Assembly: GCA_022822855.1 (NCBI GenBank)
Contig: JAJDYG010000033.1
Location: 175,256 to 239,255 of the forward strand
Source of the DNA: Dehalococcoidia bacterium
GTDB taxonomy: Bacteria; Chloroflexota; Dehalococcoidia; Bin125
Length of the DNA: 64,000 nt
Direction: 5' to 3'
Shown here one piece after another: positions 63,861-64,000 of the stretch. A program made the translations under genes and the position numbers. Within the stretch, counting starts at the first letter, position 1; each line of letters starts with the position of its first letter. The notes below the pieces were generated by a model, which made no database searches, was not told the origin of the DNA, and was given only the letters and a program-made list of their open reading frames with translations.

Positions 63861-64000
63861 TAGGGCGTGTTCACACTTCTGTTTCAGCGGGACGAACCAT
63901 GTTGGGGCAAGCCGACGCGGGTCAGAACGGCCCACGCCAATCGCAGTACCGGAAGTGATCGTCGCCCCGTGCTTGACACGGGGCCCAGAGCAACCAGGTT
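63861..64000. mobile_element. MITE-like element M4, cut by window end
   Basis: TA then GGGCGTGTTCACACT at 63861-63877, then TCTGTTTCAGCGGGAC, CCATGTTGGGGCAAGCC and TCGTCGCCCCGTGCTTGACACGGGG-type palindrome at about 63962, in the same order as M2. The right end lies beyond base 64000. Confidence 0.9.

Overview
This window is a GC-rich bacterial chromosome segment with dense, mostly short operons on both strands. The gene mix suggests a free-living Chloroflexota bacterium, possibly of the Dehalococcoidia/SAR202 type, though no rRNA or other phylogenetic marker is present to prove it. The supporting traits are a Tat-lipoprotein peptide/oligopeptide ABC receptor, two phytanoyl-CoA dioxygenase-like oxygenases, luciferase-like and F420-type PPOX oxidoreductases, three tandem SDRs, two CaiB/BaiF CoA-transferases, an enolase-superfamily sugar-acid dehydratase, Uma2 and DinB proteins, and DUF2277. 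No phage, ribosomal or CRISPR locus is seen.

Layout. 1-4.7 kb: end of a peptide ABC operon, a coiled-coil membrane protein, a PhyH oxygenase and a small Ala-rich protein. 4.8-12.4 kb: gamma-glutamyltransferase-like enzyme, a Phd/VapC-type toxin-antitoxin pair, a 1196-residue double ABC exporter, a second PhyH and tRNA-Ala. 12.7-20.3 kb: two tandem class E-like sortases, a two-gene NAD-linked formate dehydrogenase (NuoG/FdhA-like alpha, NuoE-NuoF fused beta) and an agmatinase-like ureohydrolase. 20.3-31 kb: Uma2 nuclease-fold protein, LLM flavin oxidoreductase, enoyl-CoA hydratase, acyl-CoA dehydrogenase, Zn alcohol dehydrogenase, acetyl-CoA hydrolase/CoA-transferase, a cyclic-nucleotide-binding protein, a beta-hydroxyacid dehydrogenase and several small proteins. 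31-32.5 kb is a repeat-rich gap holding a small-ORF element and a c-di-AMP (ydaO) riboswitch with no obvious gene behind it. 32.5-45.3 kb: enoyl-CoA hydratase, SRAP, DinB, threonine-dehydratase-like enzyme, pterin dehydratase, PPOX protein, three SDRs, two CaiB-type CoA-transferases, a second PIN-based pair, a D-threonine-aldolase-like protein and a hydrolase. 45.5-54.8 kb: KatG, rhodanese, hydrolase, DinB, TIGR01777 epimerase, stand-alone AICAR transformylase, citramalate synthase and a small zinc-ribbon protein. 55-64 kb: enolase-superfamily enzyme, tRNA-Pro, MFS transporter, amidohydrolase, a lipoprotein and an unknown protein in a less GC-rich stretch, and a large alpha/beta-hydrolase-domain protein.

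Metabolically the genes suggest a heterotroph taking up peptides and breaking down diverse organic acids through CoA activation (CaiB, acetyl-CoA hydrolase family), beta-oxidation-like steps (ACAD, ECH), alcohol and hydroxyacid dehydrogenases, with formate oxidised to CO2 for NADH. KatG and rhodanese point to aerobic stress handling.

The most unusual content is non-coding. (1) At least four MITE-like elements share the terminal sequence GGGCGTGTTCACACT with TA flanks; two sit exactly on gene ends so that target TA plus element G makes the stop codon TAG. (2) A CCCCGTG...CACGGGGCCCAGA palindrome occurs singly, in tandem arrays and as the arms of those MITEs. (3) A ~300-bp element encoding a 33-36-residue peptide occurs in two inverted copies at 31.6 and 39.4 kb, with a possible third diverged copy at 61.6 kb. 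(4) An apparently orphan c-di-AMP riboswitch lies at 32 kb.
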